NCBI GenBank assembly: GCA_002336115.1
Contig: DDEN01000022.1
Coordinates: 1-64,000, forward strand
Direction: 5' to 3'
Length of the DNA stretch: 64,000 nucleotides
Source of the DNA: Chitinophagaceae bacterium UBA1953
GTDB taxonomy: Bacteria > Bacteroidota > Bacteroidia > Chitinophagales > Chitinophagaceae
The notes beneath the pieces are model-generated. The model was not told where the DNA came from. It was given only the letters and a program-made list of their open reading frames with translations, and searched no databases. How positions within the stretch are numbered: position 1 is the stretch's first letter; the number at the start of each line of letters is the position of its first letter. The translations under genes and the position numbers were made by a program. Shown in pieces: positions 45,219 to 54,521 of the stretch.

Positions 45219-45251
45219 AAAAGCGGCAACAGTTTACCTGCTGCCGCTTTT
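45219..45251. terminator. Bidirectional terminator after mscL
   Basis: Stem AAAAGCGGCA-a-CAG / CTG-c-TGCCGCTTTT with a short loop, 15 nt beyond the mscL stop. It also faces the leader of the DUF3078 gene; T-rich on the minus strand. Confidence 0.8.
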
Positions 45252-45266
45252 CTGATTCTGATAATT

Positions 45267-45689
45267 TTATTTCTTCAACGAATCCCTTATCTCACGAAGC
45301 AACACTACATCTTCTGGTGTTGGCGGAGCTTCTGCAGGCACATCTTTCTTCATTTTGTTCATTGCCTTTACAACAAAGAACATAACTAAAGCAATAATTA
45401 AAAATTCAATTGTTACCGATAAAAATTTTCCGTAAGCAAACACAGCACCCAGTTCTTTCGCTTTATCCAGCGACACACCTGCAGCAGCGGCTTCTTTTGT
45501 TTTTTCCGTAAGCCCGAAGTACAAGTTGCTGAAATCTTTTCCCTGGATCATCCCGACAAGTGGCATTATAAGCCCGTCAATAAAAGCTGAAACAACTTTT
45601 CCAAAAGCGCCACCCATTACAAAAGCAATTGCCATATCTACCAAATTGCCTTTCATGGCAAAGTCTTTAAATTCCTTTAGCATTCCCAT
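45267..45689 (-). CDS. mscL: Large-conductance mechanosensitive channel
   Basis: Stretch-activated channel that releases solutes on hypo-osmotic shock. 140 aa. First helix KEFKDFAMKGNLVDMAIAFVMGGAFGKVVSAFIDGLIMPLVG contains the pore-lining MscL signature. The periplasmic loop is followed by the second helix FLSVTIEFLIIALVMFFVVKAMNKMKK and a short cytoplasmic helix ending VVLLREIRDSLKK. The periplasmic loop is slightly longer than in E. coli (GLTEKTKEAAAAGVSLDKAKELGAVFAYG), as in other Bacteroidota. Monocistronic; two possible starts (ATG at 45689 or the third codon). Confidence 0.97.
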   Translation of the reverse strand: MGMLKEFKDFAMKGNLVDMAIAFVMGGAFGKVVSAFIDGLIMPLVGMIQGKDFSNLYFGLTEKTKEAAAAGVSLDKAKELGAVFAYGKFLSVTIEFLIIALVMFFVVKAMNKMKKDVPAEAPPTPEDVVLLREIRDSLKK

Positions 45690-45790
45690 GTTATTGTTTT
45701 TTTAGTGAAAAATGAATTTCTTTATTTGACGAGAAGGTTATTAAAAACGCAGTATTGCAAATCTTAAAAAAAATTATCCATTTTCAAACT

Positions 45791-46537
45791 TTATTTTTTT
45801 ATGCCGGGGTACTGCATCTTCAGTTTTTTCAAAACTGAAAGCACTTCACTTGCAATAAGATATTCTTTATACCAGTTCTGATCGCTTGGAATAATTTGCC
45901 AGAGAATTTTATTACAGGTATTAAAACACTCTTCGTAATAATTCATATATTTTTTCCAAAGCTTTGCTTCGGCAAAATCATTTTCGTTGTATTTCCACAT
46001 TTTCCTCGGATCATGCAACCGCTCGTTTAAACGTTCCTGCTGCTCTTTTTGTGATATATGCAGGTAAAATTTAAGGATATGTGTGTTATTATGCTGTGTA
46101 AGTAACTCTTCAAAATCATTAATAGCATCCATCCTTTTCTTTGCAGTTTCGTCATCACACCAGCCATGCACCCTTGTAATCAGTACATCTTCGTACTGGC
46201 TGCGGTTAAAAATTTTTATCATCCCTTTGGCAGGTGCATTTGCATGAATGCGCCACAAAAAATCATGCGATAATTCTTCGGCAGTTGGTGCTTTGTACGA
46301 TTTTACAGAAACTCCCAATGGATTTAAAGAGCCGAACACATTACGAACTGCCCCATCTTTACCACTTGCATCCATACCCTGTATTATAACCAGGAGAGCA
46401 TGCTTGTTTTCTGCAATTAACAGGTTTTGAAGTTCATCAAGCTCCAGCAGCATTTTTGCAGTTCTGGCTTTAATTTTTTCTTTGTTGAAACCCTTTGGCG
46501 CACGGGTACTTATAGAAGAAAGTTTTACGTTAGCCAT
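45791..46537 (-). CDS. Polyphosphate kinase 2 family protein
   Basis: P-loop polyphosphate:nucleotide phosphotransferase, cytoplasmic, 248 aa. Walker A GMDASGKDG at residues 54-62, then the PPK2 block FGSLNPLGVSVKSYKAPTAEELSHDFLWRIH, KIFNRSQYEDVLITRVHGW, the lid region ISQKEQQERLNERLHDPRKMWKYNENDF and WQIIPSDQNWYKEYLIA. The single compact domain fits the short PPK2 class, some members of which phosphorylate both AMP and ADP (class III, including a Cytophaga enzyme). Nucleotide preference cannot be read here. It stands alone, divergent from the DMT transporter. Confidence 0.92.
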   Translation of the reverse strand: MANVKLSSISTRAPKGFNKEKIKARTAKMLLELDELQNLLIAENKHALLVIIQGMDASGKDGAVRNVFGSLNPLGVSVKSYKAPTAEELSHDFLWRIHANAPAKGMIKIFNRSQYEDVLITRVHGWCDDETAKKRMDAINDFEELLTQHNNTHILKFYLHISQKEQQERLNERLHDPRKMWKYNENDFAEAKLWKKYMNYYEECFNTCNKILWQIIPSDQNWYKEYLIASEVLSVLKKLKMQYPGIKK

Positions 46538-46569
46538 AAAAAGTATTTTACCAAATATAAAGTTGTTCT

Positions 46570-46598
46570 TTGTAATCCGCTAATTATGTTCAATTTTG
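46570..46598 (+). promoter_or_regulatory. Candidate promoter of the EamA transporter gene
   Basis: TTG at 46570-46572, 18-nt spacer, CAATTTTG at 46591-46598 (one mismatch to TAnnTTTG). It ends 7 nt before the ATG, implying a leaderless or near-leaderless mRNA. Confidence 0.4.
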
Positions 46599-46605
46599 CG
46601 ACTTT

Positions 46606-47475
46606 ATGAATTCAAAATTTACCAACTGGCTGCTGTTCACTGCTCTTTGTTTTATATGGGGCAGCTCGTTTATATTAATGAAGGAAGGGCTGAAAGTACT
46701 TTCAGCTTATGAAGTAGCAGCAATAAGAATGCTTAGTGCGGGGATTGTTTTAGTTCCCTTTTCTGCCCAGGCTTTAAAACAAATGAATGGAAAAGATATT
46801 GGCCTTGCCATACTCACCGGCGTTCTTGGTAGTTTTATTCCTGCAATTCTGTTTTGCATAGCTGAAACTAAAATTGACAGTGCGCTTGCAGGTATGCTGA
46901 ATGCGTTAACCCCTCTTTTTGTTATTATTGTTGGTGCTGTTTTTTTCAGATCAGTTATCCCTTGGAAAAAAGTTGTTGGAGTACTAATAGGATTTTCAGG
47001 CATGCTTTTTCTTTTTTTTGCGAAGCACAGCAGTTCTGCTGAAAGTAATTTCTTTTATGCCTTTCTTATACTCGTTGCTACTTTCTGTTACGGAATTAAT
47101 GTAAATATCATCAGCCACCGGTTACGGCACATCAGCTCTATTCATCTTGCATCGGTTGCATTTATTTTTCTTATTCCGCCATCATTAGTTGTATTATATT
47201 TTACAGGTTTTTTTCATTATTCATTTACTGAAATCAGTTTTTTAACCTCAACAGGAGCATCGTCTATTTTGGGTGTTTTCGGAACTGCAATTGCAACAAT
47301 ACTGTTTTATGTTTTATTAAAAAGAGCAGGAGTGCTTTTTTCATCAATGGTAACATATGGAGTTCCTTTTGTAGCAGTACTTTGGGGGCTACTTGCAGGT
47401 GAAACAATTTCTCTATTACAAATGATTGGATTATTAATCATTCTATCGGGGGTTTACCTGGCAAACAAACAATAA
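46606..47475 (+). CDS. DMT/EamA-family transporter
   Basis: 289-aa inner-membrane permease with about ten hydrophobic helices formed by two EamA repeats. N-terminal LLFTALCFIWGSSFILMKEGLKVLSAYEVAAIRMLSAGIV matches the first repeat of this family, and the second repeat includes YAFLILVATFCYGINVNIISHR. Substrate unknown: relatives export amino acids, nucleosides or drugs. Convergent with frr through a perfect terminator palindrome that begins on the last base of the stop codon. Not obviously in an operon. Confidence 0.85.
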   Translation: MNSKFTNWLLFTALCFIWGSSFILMKEGLKVLSAYEVAAIRMLSAGIVLVPFSAQALKQMNGKDIGLAILTGVLGSFIPAILFCIAETKIDSALAGMLNALTPLFVIIVGAVFFRSVIPWKKVVGVLIGFSGMLFLFFAKHSSSAESNFFYAFLILVATFCYGINVNIISHRLRHISSIHLASVAFIFLIPPSLVVLYFTGFFHYSFTEISFLTSTGASSILGVFGTAIATILFYVLLKRAGVLFSSMVTYGVPFVAVLWGLLAGETISLLQMIGLLIILSGVYLANKQ

Positions 47476-47502
47476 AAAAGGGATGCAATTGCATCCCTTT
47501 TT
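47475..47502. terminator. Bidirectional terminator (perfect palindrome)
   Basis: 28-bp perfect palindrome, arms AAAAAGGGATGCAA and its complement. It serves the EamA gene (plus strand) and frr (minus strand, stop 19 nt away). Confidence 0.85.
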
Positions 47503-47520
47503 AAATATTTCAACAGCATC

Positions 47521-48084
47521 CTACACAGCCATAATTTCTTTTTCCTTAGCTGAAAGATGTTTATCAATTAATGCGGCATACTTATCGGTTAATACCTGCA
47601 TATCCTTTTCCGCATCTTTTGCTGCATCTTCACTCAAGCCTTCTTTCTGTAGTTTTTTGATTGCTTCAATTGCATCTCTCCTGATATTTCTTACTGCAAC
47701 TTTTGTATGCTCACCTTCTCCATTTACCCTTTTTACAAGTTCTTTTCTTCTTTCCTCTGTTAGCGGCGGAAGAAAAAGCCGGATGAGTGTTCCATCGTTC
47801 TGAGGTGCTAACCCGATATTTGAGTTGATGATTGCCCGTTCAATAGGATGGAGCATATTTTTTTCCCAAGGCTGTATGGTTATTGTTCTGGCATCGGTGG
47901 CGGTAATATTGCCAACCTGGCTTATTGGAGTAGGAGCTCCGTAATAATCAACCACAATGCCATCAAGCATATTTGGGTTGGCTCTTCCTGCCCTGATTTT
48001 TACCAATTCAACTTCCAGATGCTGAATAGCCTTTTTCATGTGATCTTCCGCATCATCCATAATCAATAAAAGATCGTCTGACAT
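47521..48084 (-). CDS. frr: Ribosome recycling factor
   Basis: Releases the 70S ribosome from mRNA with EF-G after termination. 187 aa, full length. Two-domain signature: MDDAEDHMKKAIQHLEVELVKIRAGRANPNMLDGIVVDYYGAPTPISQVGNI, then TITIQPWEKNMLHPIERAIINSNIGLAPQNDGTLIRLFLPPLTEERRKELVKRV, and the long C-terminal helix. The usual partner pyrH is not next to it: the upstream gene is a WecA-like enzyme 71 bp away on the same strand, so the two may share a transcript. Confidence 0.97.
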   Translation of the reverse strand: MSDDLLLIMDDAEDHMKKAIQHLEVELVKIRAGRANPNMLDGIVVDYYGAPTPISQVGNITATDARTITIQPWEKNMLHPIERAIINSNIGLAPQNDGTLIRLFLPPLTEERRKELVKRVNGEGEHTKVAVRNIRRDAIEAIKKLQKEGLSEDAAKDAEKDMQVLTDKYAALIDKHLSAKEKEIMAV

Positions 48085-48155
48085 ACTGTTATTTATTGTT
48101 GAACTGCAAACCTAACGAAATTGTTGGTTAACTTAAAGTGGTAATGAAACAGAAA

Positions 48156-49304
48156 TTATTTGGCTATTTCTTCCGGCTCTTTTACTGCTGTGACCACTTT
48201 CTTGATGGGAATGACTTTAGAATCCTTTTCTTCGCCTTTCAATATATTCAGTGAAACTTCAATTAACCTCTTCCTGTTAGCCCTGCTTGAAAAGATAAGC
48301 AGGCTTATTGCTGAAAACCCAACACTGATAAGTCCTAACAGTAAAAAAGTAATATTCAGGTTTCGCCCGATAATGATTGCAGCCGCAATAAGCATATTGA
48401 AAACTGCTGCGAGAAAAGTAACCATATTATGACTGAACCCGAGGTCAAGTAAAAGATGATGTACATGATTCCTGTCGGGGCTGAAAGGCGAACGCCTTGA
48501 AAGTATTCTGTAAGCAAAAATTCTGAGCGTATCAAAAAGGGGAACAAATAAGATAGCAAACCCAATTGCCGGTGCTGCAGGTAAATAAATTGTGGCTGTA
48601 GGAACAGATGCTATCTGAATAAATTTAATAACTAAAACGGCGTTTACAAAACCCAGCAGCAAAGAGCCGGTATCGCCCATAAAGATTTTAGCTGGTGAAA
48701 CATTGTAGATTAAAAAAGCCACCAAAGCCCCCATCATACTAAATGCCAAAACAGAATAAAAAAGCTGGTTTGCCAATAAAAAATAAAAACCAAATGCAAA
48801 TGTTGTAAACAAACCAAGAGACCCTGCAAGGCCGTCAACACCATCAATCAGATTAAAAGAATTGGTAATAACAACAATAGTTAAAAAAGTAAAAGCAACA
48901 CTAAGATATAAAGGCATTTTACCCAAGCCCATAAAACCATACATACTATCAATTAAAATACCACCTTTATAAACAATAATTAACGATGCCAGTAATTGTC
49001 CAAGGAACTTTTTGAAAGGAGTAAGCACCACAATATCGTCCTTCATGCCAAGAAAAAAGACCACCAGAAAAGCTGCTGCGAGGTATTGCATTTCGGCAAC
49101 TCCGGAAGGGGCTGTAATAAGAAAAGCCATAATAAAACCTGCAAATATCCCTATGCCACCGAGAGAAGGAACCGGAGTAGCATGTATTTTCCTGTCATCA
49201 GGAAGATCAAACAAATGTTTCATTTCAGCCACCCTGATAATAATGGGTATTGCAGAAAATGTAACAAGAAAAGAAATTACTGATCCAATTAAGAGGTGAT
49301 CCAT
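48156..49304 (-). CDS. WecA-family polyprenyl-phosphate N-acetylhexosamine-1-P transferase
   Basis: 382-aa polytopic enzyme of the MraY/WecA superfamily. It attaches an N-acetylhexosamine-1-phosphate to undecaprenyl phosphate to start glycan or O-antigen-like synthesis. Conserved blocks: ATPVPSLGGIGIF, FLGMKDDIVVL (acidic DD pair), NSFNLIDGVDGLAG, AKIFMGDTGSLLLGF and the RNHVHHLLLDLG His loop. About eleven helices. A Lys/Glu-rich C-terminal tail of about 30 residues is extra. A clear promoter lies at 49346-49376. It is in no surface-polysaccharide cluster, but a GT4 glycosyltransferase gene sits 4 kb away. Confidence 0.92.
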   Translation of the reverse strand: MDHLLIGSVISFLVTFSAIPIIIRVAEMKHLFDLPDDRKIHATPVPSLGGIGIFAGFIMAFLITAPSGVAEMQYLAAAFLVVFFLGMKDDIVVLTPFKKFLGQLLASLIIVYKGGILIDSMYGFMGLGKMPLYLSVAFTFLTIVVITNSFNLIDGVDGLAGSLGLFTTFAFGFYFLLANQLFYSVLAFSMMGALVAFLIYNVSPAKIFMGDTGSLLLGFVNAVLVIKFIQIASVPTATIYLPAAPAIGFAILFVPLFDTLRIFAYRILSRRSPFSPDRNHVHHLLLDLGFSHNMVTFLAAVFNMLIAAAIIIGRNLNITFLLLGLISVGFSAISLLIFSSRANRKRLIEVSLNILKGEEKDSKVIPIKKVVTAVKEPEEIAK

Positions 49305-49753
49305 GCAGTCGATTTTATAATTATTGCTAAATACGAACGATGGTCAAAATTAGATTATAAAAAACCTCTATCCAACCACTTTTTTGTCCCCGTTCATTAT
49401 TTCTTCATTAATAGACTCCTGAAACAATAAAAAAGCTCCCTCAGAATAAAAATATTTTGCAATAGCTCAATTATCGAACCAAAAAAGAAAAGATATTAAT
49501 AATTAGCAGTTCTCTTCCAAACTAAATTTGAATCCCAATTTAATCATTTATTACAACTCACTGAAAAACAAGCAACAAAAACAGATGCAAAAAAGTATTC
49601 CATAAATATCACATCTTAAATTCTATTTGCTTTATTAAATAATCACTCATTACCTGCAATCGTATTTTTTGAATCTAATTTTAAATTTTACATGCAAGTT
49701 TAATGTTTAAACACTGCACTGATTTTATTAAAATAACTTTCTTGTATTGCTGC
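49305..49753. other. 449-bp AT-rich intergenic region
   Basis: Apart from the WecA-like promoter at its left edge I find nothing in it: stops in all frames, no hairpin with a T-run, no repeat. Confidence 0.6.
49346..49376 (-). promoter_or_regulatory. Bacteroidota-type promoter of the WecA-like gene
   Basis: On the minus strand TTG (complement of 49374-49376), a 20-nt spacer and TAATTTTG (complement of 49346-49353): exact match to the TTG / TAnnTTTG pattern, 42 nt upstream of the ATG. Confidence 0.6.
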
Positions 49754-50974
49754 TTATTGCGCCCTTAAAGAAATATTTCTTCCGGCAGCTTTTACTGATG
49801 GTATCCAGGATGCAAGTAATGCAATTACAAAAACGGTTGCTATTACAAGTAAAATATCAATAACCGAAATCTTTACCGGATAATAATCAATAATAAATGA
49901 GCCCTGTAATGGTATAAGTTTAAACGTAACCTGCAGATAGCAAAAAACCAAGGCAATTATAATCCCGAACAATGTTCCTGCAAATGCAAGTAACACTCCT
50001 TCAGTTAAGAAAATTTTTCTGATGAATTGTTTTCCTGCACCCATTGCCTGCAATATTTGTATATCCTGTTCTTTCTCCAGCACCAGCATGGTAAGCGCAC
50101 CAATCATGTTAAAAGCAGCAATAATTAAAATTAAACAGAGAATACCATAAATAGCCCACCTTTCCATTTGCATTACTGCGAACAACGACCGGTTTTGCTG
50201 ATAACGGTTCTCAATCAGATAGTCGTTTCCTAATAGTTGTTTTAGCTGAAGTAGTACCGTTTTTTCAGATGCAGGACTCCTGAGTTTTATTGCAGCAGAA
50301 GTATATTCATTCTGCCCAAGCCCAAGCATTTCCCTGATAATATCAATATTTGTAATAACATATTTATTATCAAAATCCTGCTGAATAGAAAAAGAACCTC
50401 TTGGCTGAAGATTAATTGTGCTGATTGCATCAAGGGGATTTGAGGTTGCAGCAACTCCTTTTTTAGGCAAATAAGCCGTAACGGGTGAAATTGCTCTGTC
50501 ACTCAGTAAACTTAATGCACTTTCAACTCCACTACCAAGCACCAGAGCCGGTGTTTCAGCCGTACCGGTTTCGTATTTTCCATGATCCACTTTTTGTGCA
50601 ACGCCACTTACTTTTGTAAATGCATCGTCAACACCCATTACAACTGCATTTGTACGATAATCGCCATTCTGCAAATGCACATTTTCTTCAACAATCATGC
50701 TGATTGCTTCCACATTCTGAAGCAGTGATATTTTTCTGATGGTTGCAGAATCAAGCATCATTACTTTCTGTTGTGCAGAAGAAATTCGTATGTCGGGATA
50801 AAATGAGGAATACAGTGATTTAACCAGGTCTTCAAACCCATTAAAAATACTCAGTACAATTACAATTGCCGCAGTACCTACAGCCATAGCTGCAACTGTT
50901 ACCCAGGCAATAATATTAATTGCATTGGTTGATTTTTTTGATTTGAAATATCGCCAGGCAAAGAGAAAATTCAA
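49754..50974 (-). CDS. FtsX/LolC-E-like ABC transporter permease
   Basis: 406-aa inner-membrane permease with the MacB/FtsX layout: helix 1 at about 20-45 (IIAWVTVAAMAVGTAAIVIVLSIFNGFEDLV), a periplasmic domain of about 220 residues and three C-terminal helices (GILCLILIIAAFNMIGALTMLVLEKEQDIQILQAMGA, then IFLTEGVLLAFAGTLFGIIIALVFCYLQ and IDILLVIATVFVIALLASWIPS). The NGFEDLV and EKEQDIQILQAMGA blocks are those of LolC/LolE lipoprotein-release permeases. The start is a TTG at 50974; there is no ATG in frame nearby. It follows rbfA by 51 bp and is probably co-transcribed. The ATPase partner is not in the window. Confidence 0.88.
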   Translation of the reverse strand: MNFLFAWRYFKSKKSTNAINIIAWVTVAAMAVGTAAIVIVLSIFNGFEDLVKSLYSSFYPDIRISSAQQKVMMLDSATIRKISLLQNVEAISMIVEENVHLQNGDYRTNAVVMGVDDAFTKVSGVAQKVDHGKYETGTAETPALVLGSGVESALSLLSDRAISPVTAYLPKKGVAATSNPLDAISTINLQPRGSFSIQQDFDNKYVITNIDIIREMLGLGQNEYTSAAIKLRSPASEKTVLLQLKQLLGNDYLIENRYQQNRSLFAVMQMERWAIYGILCLILIIAAFNMIGALTMLVLEKEQDIQILQAMGAGKQFIRKIFLTEGVLLAFAGTLFGIIIALVFCYLQVTFKLIPLQGSFIIDYYPVKISVIDILLVIATVFVIALLASWIPSVKAAGRNISLRAQ

Positions 50975-51025
50975 GAAGTTTATTGTTTGAAGTTTATCAT
51001 TTGAAATTTCTGTTCAGCTAATCAA

Positions 51026-51403
51026 TTACTCTTCTTTATTATCTGTTTTTTTCTCTTCCTCAATTTGCTTAAACAACTCTTCCATTCTGAACACATGATC
51101 GAGTGTATCGTCGGGGTAATATTTTATTTCAGGAATGCGGCGTAACTGATGTTTTAATTTAGATGCCAGTTCCCGCTTAATTTCAAATGCTTTTTCTTCT
51201 ACTTTTTTAAAAACGGCTGCATTGTCTTTTGCCTGGAAAATACTCAGGTAAATCCTGGCCTCGAGCAAATCGGGGGTTACTTTTACTGAAGCGATGGATA
51301 CCAATGCCCCATCAATCATACTCAGTCCTAATTTTCTGAAAATGACGGTCAATTCTTCGTTAATTACACCGGCTACCTGTTTCTGACGTTTACCTTCTAA
51401 CAT
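51026..51403 (-). CDS. rbfA: Ribosome-binding factor A
   Basis: Small KH-fold protein (125 aa) that binds the 30S subunit and helps 16S rRNA maturation. Features: GKRQKQVAGVINEELTVIFRKLG near the start, ALVSIASVKVTPDLLEARIYLSIF in the middle and KRELASKLKHQLRRIPEIKYYPDDTLDHVFRMEELFKQIEEEKKTD at the end; the RRIPEIKYYPDD block is typical of RbfA. First gene of a likely two-gene operon with the LolC/E-like permease, an arrangement frequently kept in Bacteroidota. Confidence 0.95.
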   Translation of the reverse strand: MLEGKRQKQVAGVINEELTVIFRKLGLSMIDGALVSIASVKVTPDLLEARIYLSIFQAKDNAAVFKKVEEKAFEIKRELASKLKHQLRRIPEIKYYPDDTLDHVFRMEELFKQIEEEKKTDNKEE

Positions 51404-51554
51404 ATCTGCAACAATTAAACGCTGTAAAAGTAGTTACTTTGCGGCGTTTAAGACATGAAATAAGCAATAATCGAAAGCCAGCTCCTTTTTCAGCAAACTA
51501 TTTTCATGTTATAAAACGGAAAAGAAACAAACCAAAGAATTAAAAAACCAACTC

Positions 51555-53378
51555 TTGAAACAGTTTAACCGCATCTTCAAATATCTCAGAGTTTATAAAG
51601 GAAATATTATTTCTTATTTCTTCTTTATTATTCTGTCCATTGCATTTTCCATGGTTTCGCTGGCAATGCTGGCACCTTTTCTTCAACTGTTGTTTGGAAA
51701 AGAAGCTCCGGTAACAATAAAACCCGAATTCGCACTTTCGGCCGAAGCCATTCTGGGAAACCTGAAATACATCATCAGCAACCTTATTACATCAAAAGGA
51801 AAAGAAGCCGCCCTGGCATTTATTTGCGGAATTATTATCGTTGCCATCCTGTTTAAAAATGTTTTTCTTTATCTCTCCTTCAGAGTTTTAACACCCATGC
51901 GAAATGGTGTAATGACAAAATTAAGAGGCGATTTATATGATAAGATACTCAAACTTCCGGTTGGTTTTTTTACCGATCAGCGCAAGGGCGATCTTATGTC
52001 ACGCATGAGCAATGATGCAGCAGAAATTGAATGGAGTGTTCTTTCAGTGCTTGTTGTGCTCATCAGAGAGCCTCTTACTATTTTATTGTACCTGGTTATG
52101 ATGGTTATCATCAGTCCAAAGCTATCCTTGTTTCTGCTGATTTTTTTACCGGCAACAGGGTTTGTAATTGGCAGGGTAAGCCGTTCGCTAAAAAAACAAT
52201 CCACAATTGCGCTTGAAAAAAACGGCGTTGTTCTTTCTATTCTTGATGAAACATTATCAGGCATAAGAGTAATTAAAGCTTTTGGTGCAGAAAAACTGAT
52301 GGGTTTAAAGTTTCATACAACAAACCGTGAAGTAAATCATTTACGAAACAAAATCAATTTCCGGAATGATATGGCTTCACCATTATCAGAATTTCTGGGT
52401 GTACTTGTTTTAAGTGGTGTTTTATGGTTTGGAGGAAAAATGATTTTGGGCAATAATGCCGGCGGACTTACTCCTGAAAGTTTTATAACCTATATTTTAT
52501 TCTTCTCGCAAATTATTAATCCGGCAAAGGCCCTTTCATCTGCTTATTATAATACCAAAAGAGGTGCATCGGCTATTGAGCGTATTGAAACAATATTAAG
52601 TACGCCGGATGTAATTACTGAAAAAGAGAATCCTGTAACGATTGATTCGTTTGATAAGAGTATTGAATTCAGAAATGTTTCATTTGCTTATTACGATACA
52701 ACCGTTCTTGAAAACATCAGCTTTACACTATCTAAAGGGAAAACAGTTGCGTTGGTTGGATCAAGCGGATCGGGTAAATCAACATTAGCTGATCTTGTTC
52801 CGAGATTTCATGATGTAAGCGGTGGTGAAATTTTTATTGACGGAATTAATATCAAAGATTATTCGCTTGAAAGTTTGCGTAAACAAATGGGAATAGTTAC
52901 ACAGGAGCCAATTTTGTTTAATGATACTATTGCAGCCAATATTGCACTAAGCAAACCTGATGCAACAAAAGATGAAATTGAAACTGCGGCAAAAATTGCA
53001 AATGCACATCATTTCATTACTCAAAAAGAAAATGGGTATGATGAAAACATTGGCGACAGGGGAAGTAAACTGAGCGGAGGCGAACGCCAGCGTGTAACAA
53101 TTGCCAGAGCTGTTTTAAAAAACCCGCCGATATTAATTCTTGATGAAGCCACTTCGTCATTAGATACAGAAAGTGAACGGCTGGTACAGGATGCAATTAA
53201 TCATTTAATGAAGGACCGTACTACTCTTGTTATTGCACATCGTTTATCGACCATTCGCCATGCAGACGAAATACTTGTTTTGCAGAATGGACATATTGTT
53301 GAGCGTGGCACACATGATGAACTGGTGAAATTAAACGGCTTCTACAAAAAGCTGGTTGATATGCAGGAAGTAAGGTAA
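51555..53378 (+). CDS. MsbA-like ABC exporter
   Basis: 607-aa half-transporter: an N-terminal six-helix membrane domain, then an ATPase domain with Walker A GSSGSGKST (residues 402-410), Q-loop IVTQEPILFNDTIAANI, signature LSGGERQRVTIARA, Walker B ILILDEATSSLD and switch His in VIAHRLSTIRHADEI. The layout matches lipid A/lipid flippases of the MsbA type, but substrate specificity cannot be read. The start is a TTG at 51555: the frame is open further upstream to 51471 with no ATG. It converges on the glycosyltransferase gene, 7 bp between stops. Divergent from rbfA. Confidence 0.92.
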   Translation: MKQFNRIFKYLRVYKGNIISYFFFIILSIAFSMVSLAMLAPFLQLLFGKEAPVTIKPEFALSAEAILGNLKYIISNLITSKGKEAALAFICGIIIVAILFKNVFLYLSFRVLTPMRNGVMTKLRGDLYDKILKLPVGFFTDQRKGDLMSRMSNDAAEIEWSVLSVLVVLIREPLTILLYLVMMVIISPKLSLFLLIFLPATGFVIGRVSRSLKKQSTIALEKNGVVLSILDETLSGIRVIKAFGAEKLMGLKFHTTNREVNHLRNKINFRNDMASPLSEFLGVLVLSGVLWFGGKMILGNNAGGLTPESFITYILFFSQIINPAKALSSAYYNTKRGASAIERIETILSTPDVITEKENPVTIDSFDKSIEFRNVSFAYYDTTVLENISFTLSKGKTVALVGSSGSGKSTLADLVPRFHDVSGGEIFIDGINIKDYSLESLRKQMGIVTQEPILFNDTIAANIALSKPDATKDEIETAAKIANAHHFITQKENGYDENIGDRGSKLSGGERQRVTIARAVLKNPPILILDEATSSLDTESERLVQDAINHLMKDRTTLVIAHRLSTIRHADEILVLQNGHIVERGTHDELVKLNGFYKKLVDMQEVR

Positions 53379-53385
53379 TTGAAGA

Positions 53386-54372
53386 TTAAGGATTCCAGTC
53401 AAGAAACTTTTGTAATTGTGGCTGTTTCAGCATTGGGGCTGTACTGTTCAGCATTTCTCCATCTAATATTTTTTCATATAGTTTGAGATATGATTCTGCC
53501 ATCTTTTGTGAATTAAATTGTTCAACTGCATATTCATGACATTGCCTGCGTGAATAATTTTCTGCATTTTCTACTGCCTCAGCTAATGATGAAGCATTGT
53601 TTGAAAGAAAGCCATAATCCTTTGTTACTATTTCAGGAACAGAACCATAAGGTGTAGCAAAAACAGGACAACCAAAATATAAACTCTCAATCAATGCAAG
53701 TCCGAATGGTTCGTGCCATAACACAGGGAATATTAATCCCTTTGATGAGTTTACCAGTTTGTTTTTTTCTTCACCTCCAACCATTCCGTAAAATTTTGTA
53801 CGCAGGCTTGTTGTAAACCTGAAGCCCATGCTAATGTTCAGCCGGTTACCACCTAAAACCATCAACCGTTCTTTGTTTGTTAAATCAATTACACGAATTG
53901 CGCCCTTTACATTTTTTACACGCCATGCTGCTTTGCCAATAAAATGAAATGCTTTACGTGTATTATTCAAATCAGGAATACCATAATCATTCCAGTCGAG
54001 GCCGTTATGAACAAAGACAGATGAACCATATCGCTCAGCATGATTTTTTGAAATGAATACGGTGTTTGCATCGAGTTGTTTCTGTTCATTCACATTGCCA
54101 TGCAATGTAACCAGGTAAGGAACTGAAACAGGTGCATCGGGAGTAATATTAAAATGAACAAAATCGGCATTACCTGGAATCTGCTCTGCTATTTTACGTG
54201 AAGCATCAATCGGAATTACATTAGCAAAATTGCAAGAAGAACCCGCATTAACAAGAAAGGTTACCTGATGCCCTTTTTTCACAAGTTCTTTTCCCAAATA
54301 CCAGATGACTCTTTCGGTACCTCCGTACTTAAAAGCTGGTATGACAGAAGGGTTGACGATTACAACGTGCAT
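53386..54372 (-). CDS. GT4-type glycosyltransferase
   Basis: 328-aa retaining sugar transferase with the two-Rossmann GT-B fold. N-terminal half: VNPSVIPAFKYGGTERVIWYLGKELVKKGHQVTFLV (glycine-rich acceptor loop). C-terminal half: FHFIGKAAWRVKNVKGA, then PVLWHEPFGLALIESLYFGCPVFATPYGSVPEIV, which carries the EPFGLALIE donor motif of family 4. Donor and acceptor unknown. Most likely cytoplasmic or membrane-associated. A good -7 element (TATTTTTG, complement of 54389-54396) lies 17 nt upstream of the start. Converges on the ABC exporter; a role in the same glycan is possible but unproven. Confidence 0.9.
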   Translation of the reverse strand: MHVVIVNPSVIPAFKYGGTERVIWYLGKELVKKGHQVTFLVNAGSSCNFANVIPIDASRKIAEQIPGNADFVHFNITPDAPVSVPYLVTLHGNVNEQKQLDANTVFISKNHAERYGSSVFVHNGLDWNDYGIPDLNNTRKAFHFIGKAAWRVKNVKGAIRVIDLTNKERLMVLGGNRLNISMGFRFTTSLRTKFYGMVGGEEKNKLVNSSKGLIFPVLWHEPFGLALIESLYFGCPVFATPYGSVPEIVTKDYGFLSNNASSLAEAVENAENYSRRQCHEYAVEQFNSQKMAESYLKLYEKILDGEMLNSTAPMLKQPQLQKFLDWNP

Positions 54373-54521
54373 GGATGCTCAGTTTAGCCAAAAATAGCTA
54401 TTTGCGGCAACAAACTTCCGACTGAAAGCAGTGTGTTTTTGCCTTGTTTCAGGATTTCTCAGAAAGAGGCGGAACTTTGGCCAAAATCATTATCTTTACT
54501 ATGTTAATGTGAATTCAGCTC

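Noticed and set aside
49305..49753. Possible small gene or RNA in the AT-rich gap upstream of the WecA-like gene
   Set aside because: Stops in all frames and no stable hairpin with a T-run; only a promoter is supported.
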